Source: Periplaneta americana (taxonomy: Eukaryota; Arthropoda; Insecta; Blattodea; Blattidae). Taken from it: 64,000 nucleotides of DNA. Positions within the stretch are counted from its first letter, which is position 1; every line of letters begins with the position of its first letter. The DNA lies in contig NC_091119.1 in NCBI RefSeq assembly GCF_040183065.1, positions 60,250,892 to 60,314,891 of the forward strand, in the 5' to 3' direction. Shown here in pieces: positions 32,578 through 44,387 of the stretch. Both the position numbers and the translations under genes were made by a program. The notes under the pieces were generated by a model, which saw nothing but the letters and a program-made list of their open reading frames with translations, searched no databases and had not been told where the DNA came from.

Positions 32578-33086
32578 GTCAATAGAGATGTGGACGGTAC
32601 AGCAAAAAGTTCAATGCGTGCTCTGGTTTGCAGAGTCAATAGAGATGTGGACGGTACAGCAAAAAGTTCAATGTGTGCTCTGGTTTGCAGAGTCATAGAG
32701 ATGTGGATGGTACAGCAAAAAGTTCAATGCGTGCTCTGGTTTGCAGAGTCAATAGAGATGTGGACGGTACAGCAAAATGTTCAATGCGTGCTCTGGTTTG
32801 CAGAGTCAATAGAGATGTGGACTGTACAGCAAAAAGTTCAATGCGTACTCTGGTTTGCAGAGTCATAGAGATGTGACGGTACAGCAAAAAGTTCAATGTG
32901 TGCTCTGGTTTGCAGAGTCATAGAGATGTGGATGGTACAGCAAAAAGTTCAATGCGTGCTCTGGTTTGCAGAGTCAATAGAGATGTGGACGGTACAGCAA
33001 AAAGTTCAATGCGTGCTCTGGTTTGCAGAGTCAATAGAGATGTGGACGGTACAGCAAAAAGTTCAATGTGTGCTCTGGTTTGCAGA
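32578..33086. repeat. Nine tandem 57-bp units inside transposase start
   Basis: Unit lengths are 57, 57, 56, 57, 57, 55, 56, 57 and 57 bp, each starting GTCAATAGAGATGTGG (or GTCATAGAG) and ending GGTTTGCAGA. A 57-bp unit equals 19 codons, so full units preserve frame, while the 55/56-bp units shift it. Units differ at only one to three bases. Confidence 0.97.
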
Positions 33087-34060
33087 ATTATTGAATTTAG
33101 GGTACTCGTGTTCAGCGGCGCATACGGAGGGAATGGAATGTGGATCCTTCTACACTCAAATCCATTTATGAGTGGGAAAGAACTCTACGATTTAATGGAA
33201 GCTTGATTTCAGAGAGAGGGAAACATTCTAAAAAGCATGTGGCCGAAATGACTGTGGATCAGATGTGTGTATCATTTGCTAGAAGCCCACGTACATCAAT
33301 TAGGCAGGCTAGGGAACTGTAGATTCTTCGTTCAACAATTCACAAGATTCTACGCAAACGTCTCCGTATGCGTGCTTACAAACTTCAGCTCCTTCATAAA
33401 CTCAAACCAGATGATTGTCGCAAGAGAGCTAATTTCTGTGATGAGATGATTTGGCGTATCGATGAAGATCCCAGGTACTATGTCGATTTGTTACTATTCA
33501 GTGATAAAGCAACCTTTCACGTTTGCGGAAAGGTTAATCGTCATAATTGACGCATAATATGAGGTTCTCAGAATCTCTACAGAGTGATTGAACATGAAAG
33601 GGACTCACCAAAAGTCAATTTTTGGTGGGAATGTACAAAAATAGAGTAGTGACCCATTCTTTTTTATGGAGTCTACAGCGACGGGAATCACGTACCTTGA
33701 TATGCTGGAGAACTTTGCTAATCCTCAATTTCCGCCAGGTTTAACTTTCAGCAGGATGGTGCTCTATCACACTTCCATCGAAATGTTAAAATGTTTTTGG
33801 ATGTAACCTTCCCAAGAAATTGGATTGGTAGCGGTGGGCCAACTTCCTAAACGCCTAGATCCTCGGATTTAACTCCTTTGGATTTTTTTATTTGCTGATT
33901 TATTAAAAATTTTGTGTACAGCAGAAAAGTTCGTAATTTGATTGAGTCGAGCTTCTAACACCTGATATGTTCGTGAACTCCTAACAAGAGTTGATTATCG
34001 TCTTGGTATTTGTCGAGCTATAAGTGGTGCTCATGTTGAAGTGTATTATTGGAAATAAAA
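32578..34060 (+). pseudogene. mariner-type DDD/E transposase, broken
   Basis: The protein begins IEMWTVQQKVQCVLWFAE, the first part of the N-terminal helix-turn-helix, repeated nine times before the rest follows. After the repeats come YGGNG..DPSTLKSIYEWER, a second HTH region (SPRTSIRQA), LRKRLRMRAYKLQLLHKLKP, then catalytic segment one LFSDKATFHVCGKVNRHN near 33497-33546. The second Asp (FQQDGALSHFH) is near 33750-33780 and the third (SSDLTPLDFF) near 33855-33890. Stops follow NRHN and recur afterwards, and frames shift near 33110-33130. FSDKATF has Lys where related proteins usually have Glu. It is non-functional. Confidence 0.82.
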
Positions 34061-34169
34061 ACTTTTTCAGTTACTCTCCCATAATGCAGAAGAAATTTAT
34101 TTAATAAACCTTATCCAAGTTACGATATAAGCCGTTATTTCTGTATACTTTTAGTGTGGACATAATGTA

Positions 34170-34771
34170 TATCCCATAAAAAAAAGAATGAGCCCAAATG
34201 AACTTAACTAGATATCAAATCCAATTTTCCTCCACAGAAGTTGAATAAAGAAGATGGAGATATTGTAGATAAATATTTTCCTTTTTCAATTTCATTTTTA
34301 TTTTCTTTTCCCATCTATCCGGATGTGTCTGCTATCAGGTAATCATTTCTGTGTTTTCTTTAATTTTAAATGCCTTTTGTTGCTTACTCTTACTAATTTT
34401 CTTGCCCATTCATTTCTTTCCTTCTGATATATATGTTCCCCACAGTTTTTCTTCTCTATTTCTCACTCCCTCATATCTATGTGTATTTTTCCGTTTACTT
34501 TCTTTCCGTTTTCTTTCTTCTCCTCTTTTCCGACGTATGTTTTTCCTTTACTTTTTTGCACTTTATTTCTTCATTAATTTATTTGTTCTTCTCTTTGCTT
34601 CTTTAACCTTTCTTTTGTACCTTTTTCTCTTTATTTATTACCGCTACTTTATTTTCCTATCTTCCTTCTGTTCTGTATTCTCACCTTTGTTTCCTTACCT
34701 TTTTGTTATTCTATCTTTTCTTCTTATATGTTCGTCTATTAATTTTTAATTTTTCTATTTATTTCACTTCC
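34170..34771. other. T-rich, no gene recognised
   Basis: A strongly pyrimidine-rich plus strand gives a 132-codon Phe/Leu-rich open frame (34351-34749), which I regard as compositional. Confidence 0.6.
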
Positions 34772-34779
34772 CTTTAGAA

Positions 34780-34961
34780 CAGGGGTCATCAGCACAGAGT
34801 ACGCTGGGGCTAGCGTCTCTTACCCGCAGAAAACGCATTGCACCATGGTGCTCTCGTAGCTGCTAGCGGGTATGCTCTCTATCTCTCCCTGCTGCACGAC
34901 GGTGCACACGGGACGGCACCGCGTACCCATTGCACATTTCAGCGAGTGCTGACGACCACTG
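34780..34961. mobile_element. 182-bp hAT-type MITE
   Basis: The ends are CAGGGGTCATCAGCAC and the complement of CAGTGGTCGTCAGCAC. The flanks are CTTTAGAA (34772-34779) and CTTTATAA (34962-34969), a 7-of-8 target duplication. GC-rich non-coding interior. Confidence 0.85.
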
Positions 34962-35029
34962 CTTTATAATATTTGATTATTTATCATTTCTTATTGTTTC
35001 CTCATCTCCCATTGTATCCCAACAGTTAA

Positions 35030-35431
35030 TGTCGCTACTACAACTTCTACCACCACTACTACCACCACAATTATTTACACCACTGCTACTACTAAAGTAA
35101 TCATTACTAGTACTACCAACATTACTACTTCTATTACTATTACCACCAATGCTGCTGCAATTAATAGCACCTCTACTACTGTTACCTTTACCACTACTAC
35201 TGCTATCACTATCATTACTAGTACTACCACACTATTGGTACTACTACCACTATTGCTGATATTACTACTACCACTACTACCAACATTAATATTACTACTA
35301 TTACTATCACCATTACTACTACTACTACTACTACCAATATTAGTGTTACTTCTACAGGCACTACTACTACTACTACTAGCACCACCGCCACTACTATTAC
35401 TAGCACCACCGCCACTAATATTACCACCACC

Positions 35432-35463
<32 letters not shown>

Positions 35464-35813
35464 CACCATCAACACTACTACCACTCTACTATTACCATGA
35501 CCACTAATACTACTACTACTACAGACGACTACTACTACTACTACTACTGCTACTACCAATATTAGTGTTACTTCTACAGGCACTACTACTACTAGCACCA
35601 CCGCCACTACTATTACCACCACTACTATTACTACTACTACTACTACTACTACTACAGACTACTACTACTACCACCATCAACACTACTACCACTCTACTAT
35701 TACCATGATCACTAATGAATACTACTACTACTACTACTACTACTACAGACGACGACGACTACTACTACTACTACCACCACCACCAACACTACTACCACTC
35801 TACTACTACCATG

Positions 35814-35849
<36 letters not shown>

Positions 35850-36284
35850 GCTATGAATACTACCACTACCAATACTACTACTAATACTACTTCATCTCCA
35901 CTCTGTTACCGCTACTACTACTTCTGTTACTACTACTACTATCACCAATATTACTACTACTACCACCACCACCATCAACACTACTACAACTGTACTACTA
36001 CTACTACGAATACTACCACTACCAATACTACTACTAATACTACTTCACCTCCATTACTGTTAACGCTACTACTACTTCTATTACTACTACTATCACCAAT
36101 ACTACTACTACTACATCACCGCTACTACTAGGCCTACTACTACTACTACTACTACTAGCAATATTAGTGTTACTTCTACAGGCACTACTACTACTACCAC
36201 CACCGCCACTACTATTACCACCACTACTACTACTACTACTACCACCACCACCATCAACACTACTACCACTCTACTATTACCATG

Positions 36285-36325
<41 letters not shown>

Positions 36326-36735
36326 AGACGACTACTACTACTACCATCAACACTACTACCACTCTACTACTACCATGACCACTACTACTACTGCTACGAA
36401 TACTACCACTCCCAATACTATTACTAATACTACTTCACCTCCACTCTGTTACCGCTACTACTACTTCTGTTACTACTACTATAACCAATACTACTACTAC
36501 TACTAGTACCACCACCATCAACACTACTACCACTGTATTACTACCATGACCACTAATACTACTACTGCTACGAATACTACCACTACCAATACTACTAGTA
36601 ATACTACTTCACCTCCACTACTGTTAACGCTACTACTACTTCTATTACTACTATCACCAATACTACTACTACTACATCACCGCTACTACTACTACTACTG
36701 ATGCTGCTGCTACTACTACCAGCACCATTACTACT
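35030..36735. repeat. 1.7-kb ACT/ACC trinucleotide array with higher-order units
   Basis: Almost the whole stretch is made of ACT, ACC and AAT triplets. Longer blocks recur in it, such as AATATTAGTGTTACTTCTAC (about 35337, 35559, 36158) and AATACTACTTCACCTCCACT (near 36430, 36598, with a variant near 35887). ATTACCATGACCACTA also recurs. These show block duplications of several hundred bp. Open frames through it encode only homopolymer-like Thr, Leu, Tyr, Val or His tracts and are not genes. Confidence 0.97.
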
Positions 36736-36740
36736 TCTTG

Positions 36741-37207
36741 AACCAAATCTCCATCTTGTTCACAAGGAAGATCCTTCGGTCAGAGGGCTCATTATAGCAT
36801 GTTCCTGCCACACGCTCGCCTGAAGGTCGGCCACTTTTGATTTGATTCATATTTATGAACAGTCATTCTGTTATGAAATATAACACACCTTGATGGAGAA
36901 AGCAGTCGTGTTTAACTAATTATTAACTTGAAATCGGAGAATGAGAGAGAGGAGTGAGTGGTAGTTCATGAATAGTGAACTGCTTTCTTTAAACAGGCTA
37001 GGCTAACAGAGAGTAGATAGAAGTCTGTTTTGTGTTTTGTATTTTAATATTCAAATTATTAATGTTTTCATTCGTACTAATTGTATCTTAGATTTTATTA
37101 TAGAATATCATCAGAGAAAGATTTTATTCACTAGGTAAAGGCAAATTTTTCCAATTTTGTAAAGTCTTTAATTATACAGTATTATACATGATGTATTTTG
37201 TGCACAG
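36741..37207. other. No gene recognised
   Basis: AT-rich stretch between the triplet array and a LINE A tail. Confidence 0.5.
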
Positions 37208-37318
37208 CCGTCAATATCTTGGATTAATCTTGCTCAGGATAGGGACAAGGCGGGCTTATGTGAGGGCTGCATTGAAACTTCCTGGATCCTTAAAAGTCAT
37301 TAAGTAAGTAAGTAAGCA
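37208..37318 (+). mobile_element. LINE family A extreme 3' end
   Basis: About 80 bp of the C-terminal codons (ATTAATCTTGCTCAGGATAG) and the (TAAG)n tail at 37301-37316. Confidence 0.85.
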
Positions 37319-37477
37319 AATAAGTCAATATCCTTATAGCTTTCTTTTGTAGAACAAAAATATATTTAGCTTCAGAAGAGTTGTCCCAGAATATTAACCC
37401 GCATTTCATTATAACATGAAATTATGCAAAGTATCCCATTTTAAGTGTCTTTATATTGCTAATAGAACGTTCATAGT

Positions 37478-37760
37478 GGTCTAGTGGCCAGAGCGTTGAG
37501 CTTATAATCCCATGGACCCGGGTTCGATCCCTGGTTTAACCCGATTTATAACTTGTGTTTAGCATGCCCGTGGTCCAGGTAACACAGGGGTTTCCTTCGG
37601 GAGTTCTGGTTTCCCTGTAGCTTCCCAACAAATCTCCACCATCATCGTGGGTGTAGTGTAGACTAGCCTTCTATGGCGTACTCTGGGAAACGACTGTCGG
37701 GAAATTGTCTACATAACTGGCTATATGTGTGAATGACGAACAATCAAGTACCTGCCATTA
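37478..37760 (+). repeat. tRNA-derived SINE family D
   Basis: A-box AGTGGTCTAGTGGCC (37475-37489) and B-box GGGTTCGATCCC (about 37520-37531) have tRNA-like spacing. A body with GTAACACAGGGGTTTCCTTC and an A-rich end (TAAAAATTAAAT) follow. The head looks like a tRNA, but no acceptor-stem pairing closes it, so it is not called as a tRNA gene. Confidence 0.75.
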
Positions 37761-38082
37761 ATAAAAATTAAATACCACAAATAGAGGATAAATATTTTAA
37801 TATATACTTAACAGGCAGAGCTTAATTTAGGGGTATTATATTCTGTTTGTGTTTTACAGTTCAAGTGATTATCCAACTCCAAACCAAGAAACTTTGTACA
37901 GTCTTTGAGATTATTTGCATTTAATCTAATATTGTATGAAAAACAAGGACTCTTACGTATGCTACATTTGACCGCACTGGTTTTATCACCATTAAGTAGT
38001 AGTTTATTTACATTAGATCATTAATTCATTAGATTTATCACTGTATTATAAATGTTTATAAAGTGATCGAATTGTTAACTTA
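37761..38082. other. No gene recognised
   Basis: AT-rich, no motif. Confidence 0.5.
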
Positions 38083-39384
38083 TTTACTTACTTACAAAAT
38101 TTGTAGGAACCCGCAGGTTCATTGCCGCCCACACATAAGTCCGCAATCGGTCCCTGTCCTGTGCAAGATTAATCCAGTGTCTATCATCATATCCCACCTC
38201 CCTCAAATCCATTTTAATATTATCCTCCCATCTACGTCTCGGCCTCCCCAAAGGTCTTTTTCCCTCCGGTCTCGGAACTAACACTCTATGCATTTCTGGA
38301 TTCGCCCATACGTGCTACATGCCCTGCCCATCTTAAACGTATGGATTTAATGTTCCTAATTATGTCAAGTGAAGAATACAATGAATGTAGTTCTGCATTG
38401 TGTAACTTTCTCCATTCATCCCTCTTAGCCCCAAATTTTTTCCTAAGAACCTGATTCTCAAATACTCTTAATCTCTGTTTCTCACTCAAAGTGAGAGTCC
38501 AAGTTTCACAACTATACAGTACAACCGATAATATAACTGTTTTATAAATTCTAACTTTCAGATTTTTTAACAGCAGACTAGATGACAAAAGCTTCTCAAC
38601 CGAATAATAACAGGCATTTCCCGTATTTATTCTGCGTTTAATTTCCTCCCGAATCTCATTTATAGTTGTTACTGTTGCTCCAAGATATTTTAATTTGTCC
38701 ACACTTGTGGAGTAACGGTCACCGCGTCTGGCCGCGAAACCAGGAGGTCCGGGTTCAAATTCAGGTCGGTGCAAGTTACCTGGTTGAGGTTTTTTCCGTG
38801 GGTTTCCTCAACCTAATACGAGCAAATGCTGGGTAACTTTCGGTGCTGGACCCCGGACTCATTTCACCGGCATTATCACCTTCATTTCATTCAGACTCTA
38901 AATAACCTAGATGTTGATACAGCGTCGTAACATAACCCAATAAAATGAAATATTTGAATTTTTTCACCTCTTCGAAGAATAAATCTTCAATTTTTATGTT
39001 TCCATTTCATACAGTATTCGTGTCACGAGACATAATCATATAGTTTGTCTTTTCGGGATTTACTTCCAAACCTATCGTTTTACTTGTTTCAAGTAAAATT
39101 CCCGTGTTTTCCCTAATCGTTTGTGAATTTTCTTCTAATATATTCACGTCATCCGCATAGACAAGAAGCTGATGTAACCCGTTCAATTCTACACCCCGTC
39201 TGTTACCCTGAACTTTCCTAATGGCATATTCTAGAGCGAAGTTAAAAAGTAAAGATGATAGTGCATCTCCCTGCTTTACCACACAGTGAATTGGAAAGGC
39301 ATGAGATAGAAATTGGCCTATATGGACTCTGCTGTAAGTATCACTGAGACACATTTTAATTAATTGTGTACTTGATATAATCAC
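38083..39384 (-). mobile_element. LINE family A copy split by a SINE
   Basis: Minus-strand LINE with an ACTTACTTAC tail at 38083. The coding part reads back through [21 protein letters not shown] (38084-38293 frame) and the [12 protein letters not shown] block (38286-38774 frame) to the reverse-transcriptase core at 39007-39384. The core has an intact active-site loop VYADDVNIL and [18 protein letters not shown] at 38699-38949 interrupts it between the KLKYLG and SFEEV-like segments. Several frameshifts are present. It is non-functional. Confidence 0.88.
38699..38949 (+). repeat. SINE family A inserted in LINE A
   Basis: Head ACACTTGTGGAGTAACGGTC with A-box and GGGTTCAAATTC B-box. The body ends AACCCAATAAAATGAA. 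The flanks ATATTTTAATTT (38685-38696) and ATATTTGAATTT (38950-38961) form an 11-of-12 target duplication, and the LINE sequence resumes across it. Confidence 0.9.
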
Positions 39385-39398
39385 ACTCGAATTCTCGG

Positions 39399-39472
39399 AC
39401 TCATCTTACTGTCATCAATTCCATTGACGCTTAAATAACCTAGTAGTTGATACAGCGTCATTAAATAACCAA
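39399..39472 (+). repeat. SINE family A 3' fragment
   Basis: Matches the 3' part of SINE A (GACTCATCTTACTGTCATCA, then CTTAAATAACCTAGTAGTTG and ATACAGCGTCATTAAATAAC). Confidence 0.8.
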
Positions 39473-39941
39473 CTAGAAAAACTTTTTTGTTTCTATTTCT
39501 TCAACGATTCATCACTGAAAATAAATGTACAGAATCTCATTCCAACGTGCATTATGAAATCTATTGCATACAGTAAATTCTCTATCTAACTTGCTTCTCA
39601 CTGTTGGAAACTATTGTGCACATGCAAGGTATCGGTACTTTGTGATATGTAGAGTTATGTGTTCAGTGCATATACTGAATAATATACAGCAGCCGTGGCG
39701 AAAATGTAATTGTGCGCCGAGCCATTGTGTAACCTTCAACGTGCATAGCACCTATGGAGGGAGGCGGACACCCGAAGGGGAAGTGAAGCAACTGTTTGAC
39801 TTATTAACGGATTTTCATTTTCCTTACGTCAAGCTCTTAAATATAATTTTATACAGTATAAGGTTACAAACTAATGTTTAGTACGTGTAACGAAGAAAGA
39901 AATGAACAAGAAAACATAGGTCAAATTATCACAACCTAAAA

Positions 39942-40321
39942 TTAACTGTCTTCAGAATGTCTCTGCGACAGAGTTTCAAAATCAGGAATTAAGTCACTTA
40001 CTGCCAGTCGTAGTTGATCACGAAGATATTTGTCTGTCAGTCGTGATCTAAATTTGGGTTTTACTATTTTCATTGTTGAAAATAATTTTTCACAGACGTA
40101 AGTTGTAGCGAACATGGGTTCAACAGAGCAAGCGAAAGAACGAAACTTCGGATATTTATTTTTTGGCAAAGATTTGAAAGTTCAACATTTGTCAAGTCCT
40201 TACATCTAGCTTTCATTGTAACATTACATTGTAAATCTGTGAGTTTAAATTGAAGACCTAACCGCATTATTCGTACATCTGCTGAAAAAAGGATCGATGT
40301 ACAGAGATGATGATGATGATG

Positions 40322-40378
<57 letters not shown>

Positions 40379-40600
40379 TTTAACCTTTTAATGTTTCATG
40401 AGTCACATGTAGTATAATGCTGTTTCATGTTATACAACCGTTGTCCTCGTAATACTTGTGAACAAATCGTACATTTAATATTCTCACCATATTGGCAGCA
40501 AAAAAATGCGTCCTCCCATCCTACTTGAAACTTTCGTTTTTGTAGAGGTACATGGTTTCGAAAGAGACATTGCGACGATACGCCACTCGCAGGTCCGAGA
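39942..40600 (-). pseudogene. hAT transposase termini (BED finger and hATC dimerisation domain)
   Basis: The N-terminal piece (end of the 40396-40728 frame) shows KRKFQVGWEDAFFCCQYGEN and a CTICSQVLRG...H finger typical of BED-type hAT transposases. The C-terminal piece (39942-40169) shows MFATTYVCEKLFSTMKIVK followed by SRLTDKYLRDQLRLAVSDL, the hATC dimerisation region of the ZBED/GTF2IRD2-like group. The catalytic middle is missing, replaced by microsatellite sequence. It cannot transpose on its own. Confidence 0.82.
40303..40378. repeat. (GAT)n(AAT)n microsatellite
   Basis: About seven GAT units followed by about sixteen AAT units, inside the hAT element. Confidence 0.95.
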
Positions 40601-40741
40601 CAAATACAAATGGAACGGAATTTGACTCCAGTGAGTGAGAGGGTGGGGGTTGGGGGAGTTAAGAAGCAAGAGAAATGCACAGATATCATTGCGAGCCACA
40701 AGGTGCTCGTGAATCGCATTTTCGCCACGGCTGTTATACAG

Positions 40742-42065
40742 TATGTACGAACTAGACTTTATTATACAGGTTGGAATGACAACTTATGCATTTACTTACA
40801 GCGATGAATCATTGAGTTCTTTGGCATTTCGTTTCTTTGTGGTTTTCGACAAAAAATACTCTTTGAACCAACTTTCGTGCTGCATATCTAGAAGACGAAT
40901 TAATTTTATGATGAAGTTTGTACATAATAATGTGACACTTTCTAATTCCAATATAATATGAAGATAATATTTCTTTTTCTAAAATATAAAGCTGAGGAGT
41001 TACTTGCAGTACGTGGTTACAAAATTTACTCAACATATTAATAATTCTACTAATACCATTGGAGGAGCTGACAACAGCACATACTTAATCGGGCAAGCAG
41101 GTTGAATTGAGGGTTGTAGCTTGGTGGTGTTTACAACTCGCCTGTCGTGTTCAGATGTGTGAAGCTCTGATCACTGCTGCGGTTTTGCAATTACGTTAAT
41201 TTATTTTTACGATACGATAATGCCCAAATGTAGTAGTTGTTAGGATGATTAGTTTATGATATTTTAGTCCAAATTACAGATTACATTATCCTTATAAATT
41301 AATTCGTAAGGTCTTATTTCACTCTTTATATAAATGTTGTGCTTGAGATTAAGCATAAGAAACATTACAGTTCTCAAGAAACAAATATAAAACACTTCAA
41401 ATGTTTGTTTTATATAGTCTCAACAAGCTGAAAAACATGTTCATCTGTTCTATAGAAATTAGACAGATCTGGGGGATTTCTGTTGTAACGTAAATAAAAC
41501 TTTGTAGAGTGGTCAAATCTTACAACGCTTCAGAAAAATAATTATTCTAACCATATGTTGCGCTAGAATTTCAAGGCAATACTAAAAAAAAAAAGTCTTA
41601 ATCGTAGGTCAATTACAAGTTTATTACAATTTCAAGGCAGCGCAAAGCTTCATATAATTTATCTCACACTTTTGGCGTCGACCTTCAATTTAGTTTTAGT
41701 TTCCTCAACCTGAAGATGGAGGTAAATTCGACCACTGGAATGGCGTGAGGTTTCTAAATATATTTATAAATAACGCCAATAAAACTGCTGTGTTACATAT
41801 GTTGGGTGTCTTTATTCACTTTCACGTCAGGGTGATATTATTAAGTCGGTGAATAATTTCGTGGGAAGACGAAGTCAGCTCAGCTAGCAAGCTGCTCACA
41901 TCCTGTCGTAAAATATGGTTTTGGGTTGTTGCCATTCGACTCAGACGCGGCCATGGACCTTAACCTTCACTTTCATACCTGAACATTGACATTGGAACTG
42001 AATTCACATCCGGCTGCTTCGAACTCGGTAGCGAATATATATTTTTTCACTTCAACCTCTTCTTC
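40742..42065. other. No gene recognised
   Basis: AT-rich. The stretch near 41700-41790 (CAACCTGAAGATGGAGGTAA) vaguely resembles a retroelement terminus but is not supported further. Confidence 0.4.
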
Positions 42066-42127
42066 TTGTTCCTCCTCCTCCTCCTCCTCCTACTCCTCCT
42101 CCTCCTCCTCCTCCTCCTCATCATCAT

Positions 42128-42159
<32 letters not shown>

Positions 42160-42170
42160 CAATCTCTATC
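42066..42170. repeat. (CTC)n(ATC)n microsatellite
   Basis: About 17 CTC-type units then about 13 ATC-type units, ending beside the outer hAT terminus. Confidence 0.95.
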
Positions 42171-42536
42171 ACTATCTATGTCAGTGGTTCTCAACCTGTT
42201 TTGATTGAAGGCACTTTACTGAACACCCACGATATCGCGACACACTTACTTGTTTTTAACCTATTTATTCCCACTGTCCTCAAACGAGGACAGTATAGAT
42301 TTATTTTATTATTTTATGTTATAATGGTTAGAAATCTATTTCTAGTTCTCGAACCTTGAGAAATTAACTAAACACTATTTCAGAAATAAAAATGAACTTG
42401 ATTTTAGTTTGTTTTCATGTAATTTATTTAAAATTTTTCATATTATTTAACGCAACTACACAGTAATAATCAAATTATCACATACAATAGAAGTTCTGTA
42501 ATTTCACGGTAAAGTTGATAATTGTGAACAGTATGA

Positions 42537-42732
42537 GTTCCAGAAATGCATATTAAGTGTTAGTTGGGAGGCCGGAGGGAAAAAGATCTTTGGGGAGGCC
42601 GAGACGTAGATGGGAGGATAATATTAAAATGGATTTGAGGGAGATGGAATATGATGATAGAGACTGGATTAATCTTGCTCAAGATAGGGACCAATGGCGG
42701 GCTTATGTGAGATTCCAGGTTCCTTAAAAGCC

Positions 42733-42774
<42 letters not shown>

Positions 42775-42775
42775 A
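42537..42775 (+). mobile_element. LINE family A 3' fragment in piggyBac 5' region
   Basis: Begins TTCCAGAAATGCATATTAAG, continues GTTAGTTGGGAGGCCGGAGG and the RPRRRWEDN codons. Ends with ten TAAG units (42734-42774). A short duplicated phrase (AGTATGAGTT / AGTAAGAGTT) at the edges may be the target duplication. Confidence 0.87.
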
Positions 42776-44387
42776 GTTACAAATAAGGAAAATGTACAAA
42801 TATTTGCGAAAAAAATATTTCAGCGCCTGTTTTACTGGTATAAAAATAGCTGTCCTCAATTGAGGACACTGGGTACCTGAACTACAATGGATTTCTTTTG
42901 ATGCTAATATTTCCATTGGAGTAGTGAATTTAAAATATTTGTTTTGATTGTTGCCACTGATGTGATATATTATATATTACAGAGAATGGTGCAGAACTTG
43001 GATTACAGAAGAATTTGGTAGACAGAGGTACTAAAACAAACATTTATTAGTCAGCAGTGTGTGTCCTGACTTTGCATCGGTAACAGTGCTAGAGTTACTT
43101 TAGTGTTGGGTAGCCAGTCATTCATGTAGGGTCCAGTGAAAACGTGTAGTACCGTGCGTTACAGGAACGATTCAAAATGACGTCCCCTTGTTTTACGTAA
43201 TAGTGGCAATGCCGAAGCATTGACTGCTAAAGGAAACAAAAGTCTACTGGAGCCAGGTGGTACGCATAAATATTCTTCCAGAAGCTGAAATCTTATCTGC
43301 ATTTGAATGATATTGCACTGTTAGAGGCTCAAAATCCTGACAACGATTTCAAAATCCGTCCATTGATAGAAATAATAAATTCTTCTTTCCAAATGTTTGA
43401 GGTTTTTGAGAAGCATTTGTCAGTGAACGAAATGGTCGTAAAGTACTTTTCAAAATTTTCGAACACATGTGCGAGCTTCGTTCAATAGGTTTCGAGGCCA
43501 GAGGAGCGGTTAGTGAAAACAGAATGAAGAAATGTCCTCTAGACAGTGTTCCGCAGTGTGCCTCCACAAGGTGACGCGAACTTTTACCTATTATTGTAAG
43601 AAATTAATAAAATTAATTAAAATTAAATTCCTCTCTCTGGTGACACAATTAGCCGTCGAGTTAGTGACATGTCCAGGGACATCCAAGACATTATGAAGGA
43701 GAAAATAAAGAGCAGTCAGAAGTCCTCACTTCAGATCGACGATATTAGCGGTCACGCAAAATTTCTTTTATTTCTACACTAGCCGTACCTGTTAGAAATA
43801 AATATAAAGTAATTACATAATTAAAATAGGACGTTTGATCCAGGGAACATTCGTGTTTGTTAGAAGGATACATCGTTTAATATGTTACTTAATTGAAATT
43901 GTATTTAAATAATTAAATTGCGATCATTTTGGTCCAGAGACCACTCATTTGATGCAATGACAATTCCTTTAACATGTTTCTTATTTGTTATTACACGCAA
44001 CTATAGTTTAATGAAGATTGACATATCATTTAGTTTTATTGTGTATACTTTATATTACTTGCTATATGGTTCCATTGAATTATAACAATAACTTAATTTT
44101 AACCCTTGTTTTCTACGTCTTCAGTAAATGGCGCTTGGCCCACTATGGTTCTGAAACCTTCAAATAACTTAAATAGTGATACAGCATAAACAGTGATATG
44201 TAATTATATTTCTTTCTTTCGAAAATGTAAGAATTCACGATCTCCTATGTACCATTGCCATGGAATGAATAAATGTGTTTTTTCTTCCTACTCAAAAATT
44301 TTATATTTTGCACATGGGAATTACTACAGGAACAACAACGCTACAATCTGAGGCGGCGGTGAAAACGTATTGTATTATTATTTTAAA

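Larger units (their letters stand above)
32373..34167 (+). mobile_element. mariner/Tc1-type transposon with expanded N-terminal codons
   Basis: Inverted ends match over GTCCACACTAAAAGTATA (32379-32396 and the complement of 34144-34161). They extend outward to TACAxxxTG, giving a TA dinucleotide at both edges (32371-32372 and 34168-34169). The plus strand carries a broken mariner-type transposase. The body is lengthened by nine tandem 57-bp units at the start of the gene. Confidence 0.88.
39690..40733 (-). mobile_element. Internally deleted hAT element E
   Basis: Inverted ends CAGCCGTGGCGAAAATG are identical at both sides (39690-39706 and the complement of 40717-40733). The flanks ATATACAG (39682-39689) and TTATACAG (40734-40741) match 7 of 8. 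The minus strand keeps only the first and last parts of a hAT transposase. A GAT/AAT microsatellite occupies part of the middle. Confidence 0.9.

Noticed and set aside
30618..33086. CRISPR-like array
   Set aside because: The 57-bp repeats are contiguous without spacers and encode transposase codons; the 188-bp duplication has only two units. The genome is eukaryotic.
32590..33206. Several overlapping ORFs with repeated MWTVQQKVQCVLWF or MRALVCRV units
   Set aside because: Different frames of the same 57-bp tandem repeat; only one frame is the transposase start.
34351..34749. 132-codon hydrophobic ORF resembling a membrane protein
   Set aside because: Pyrimidine-rich DNA gives Phe/Leu-rich frames; no start context, domain or conservation signal is visible.
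35224..36506. Long open frames of poly-Val, poly-Leu, poly-Thr/Tyr in both strands
   Set aside because: They are translations of the trinucleotide array; composition alone keeps them open.
37475..37545. Possible tRNA gene
   Set aside because: A- and B-boxes are present but no acceptor stem closes the molecule; it continues into a SINE body.
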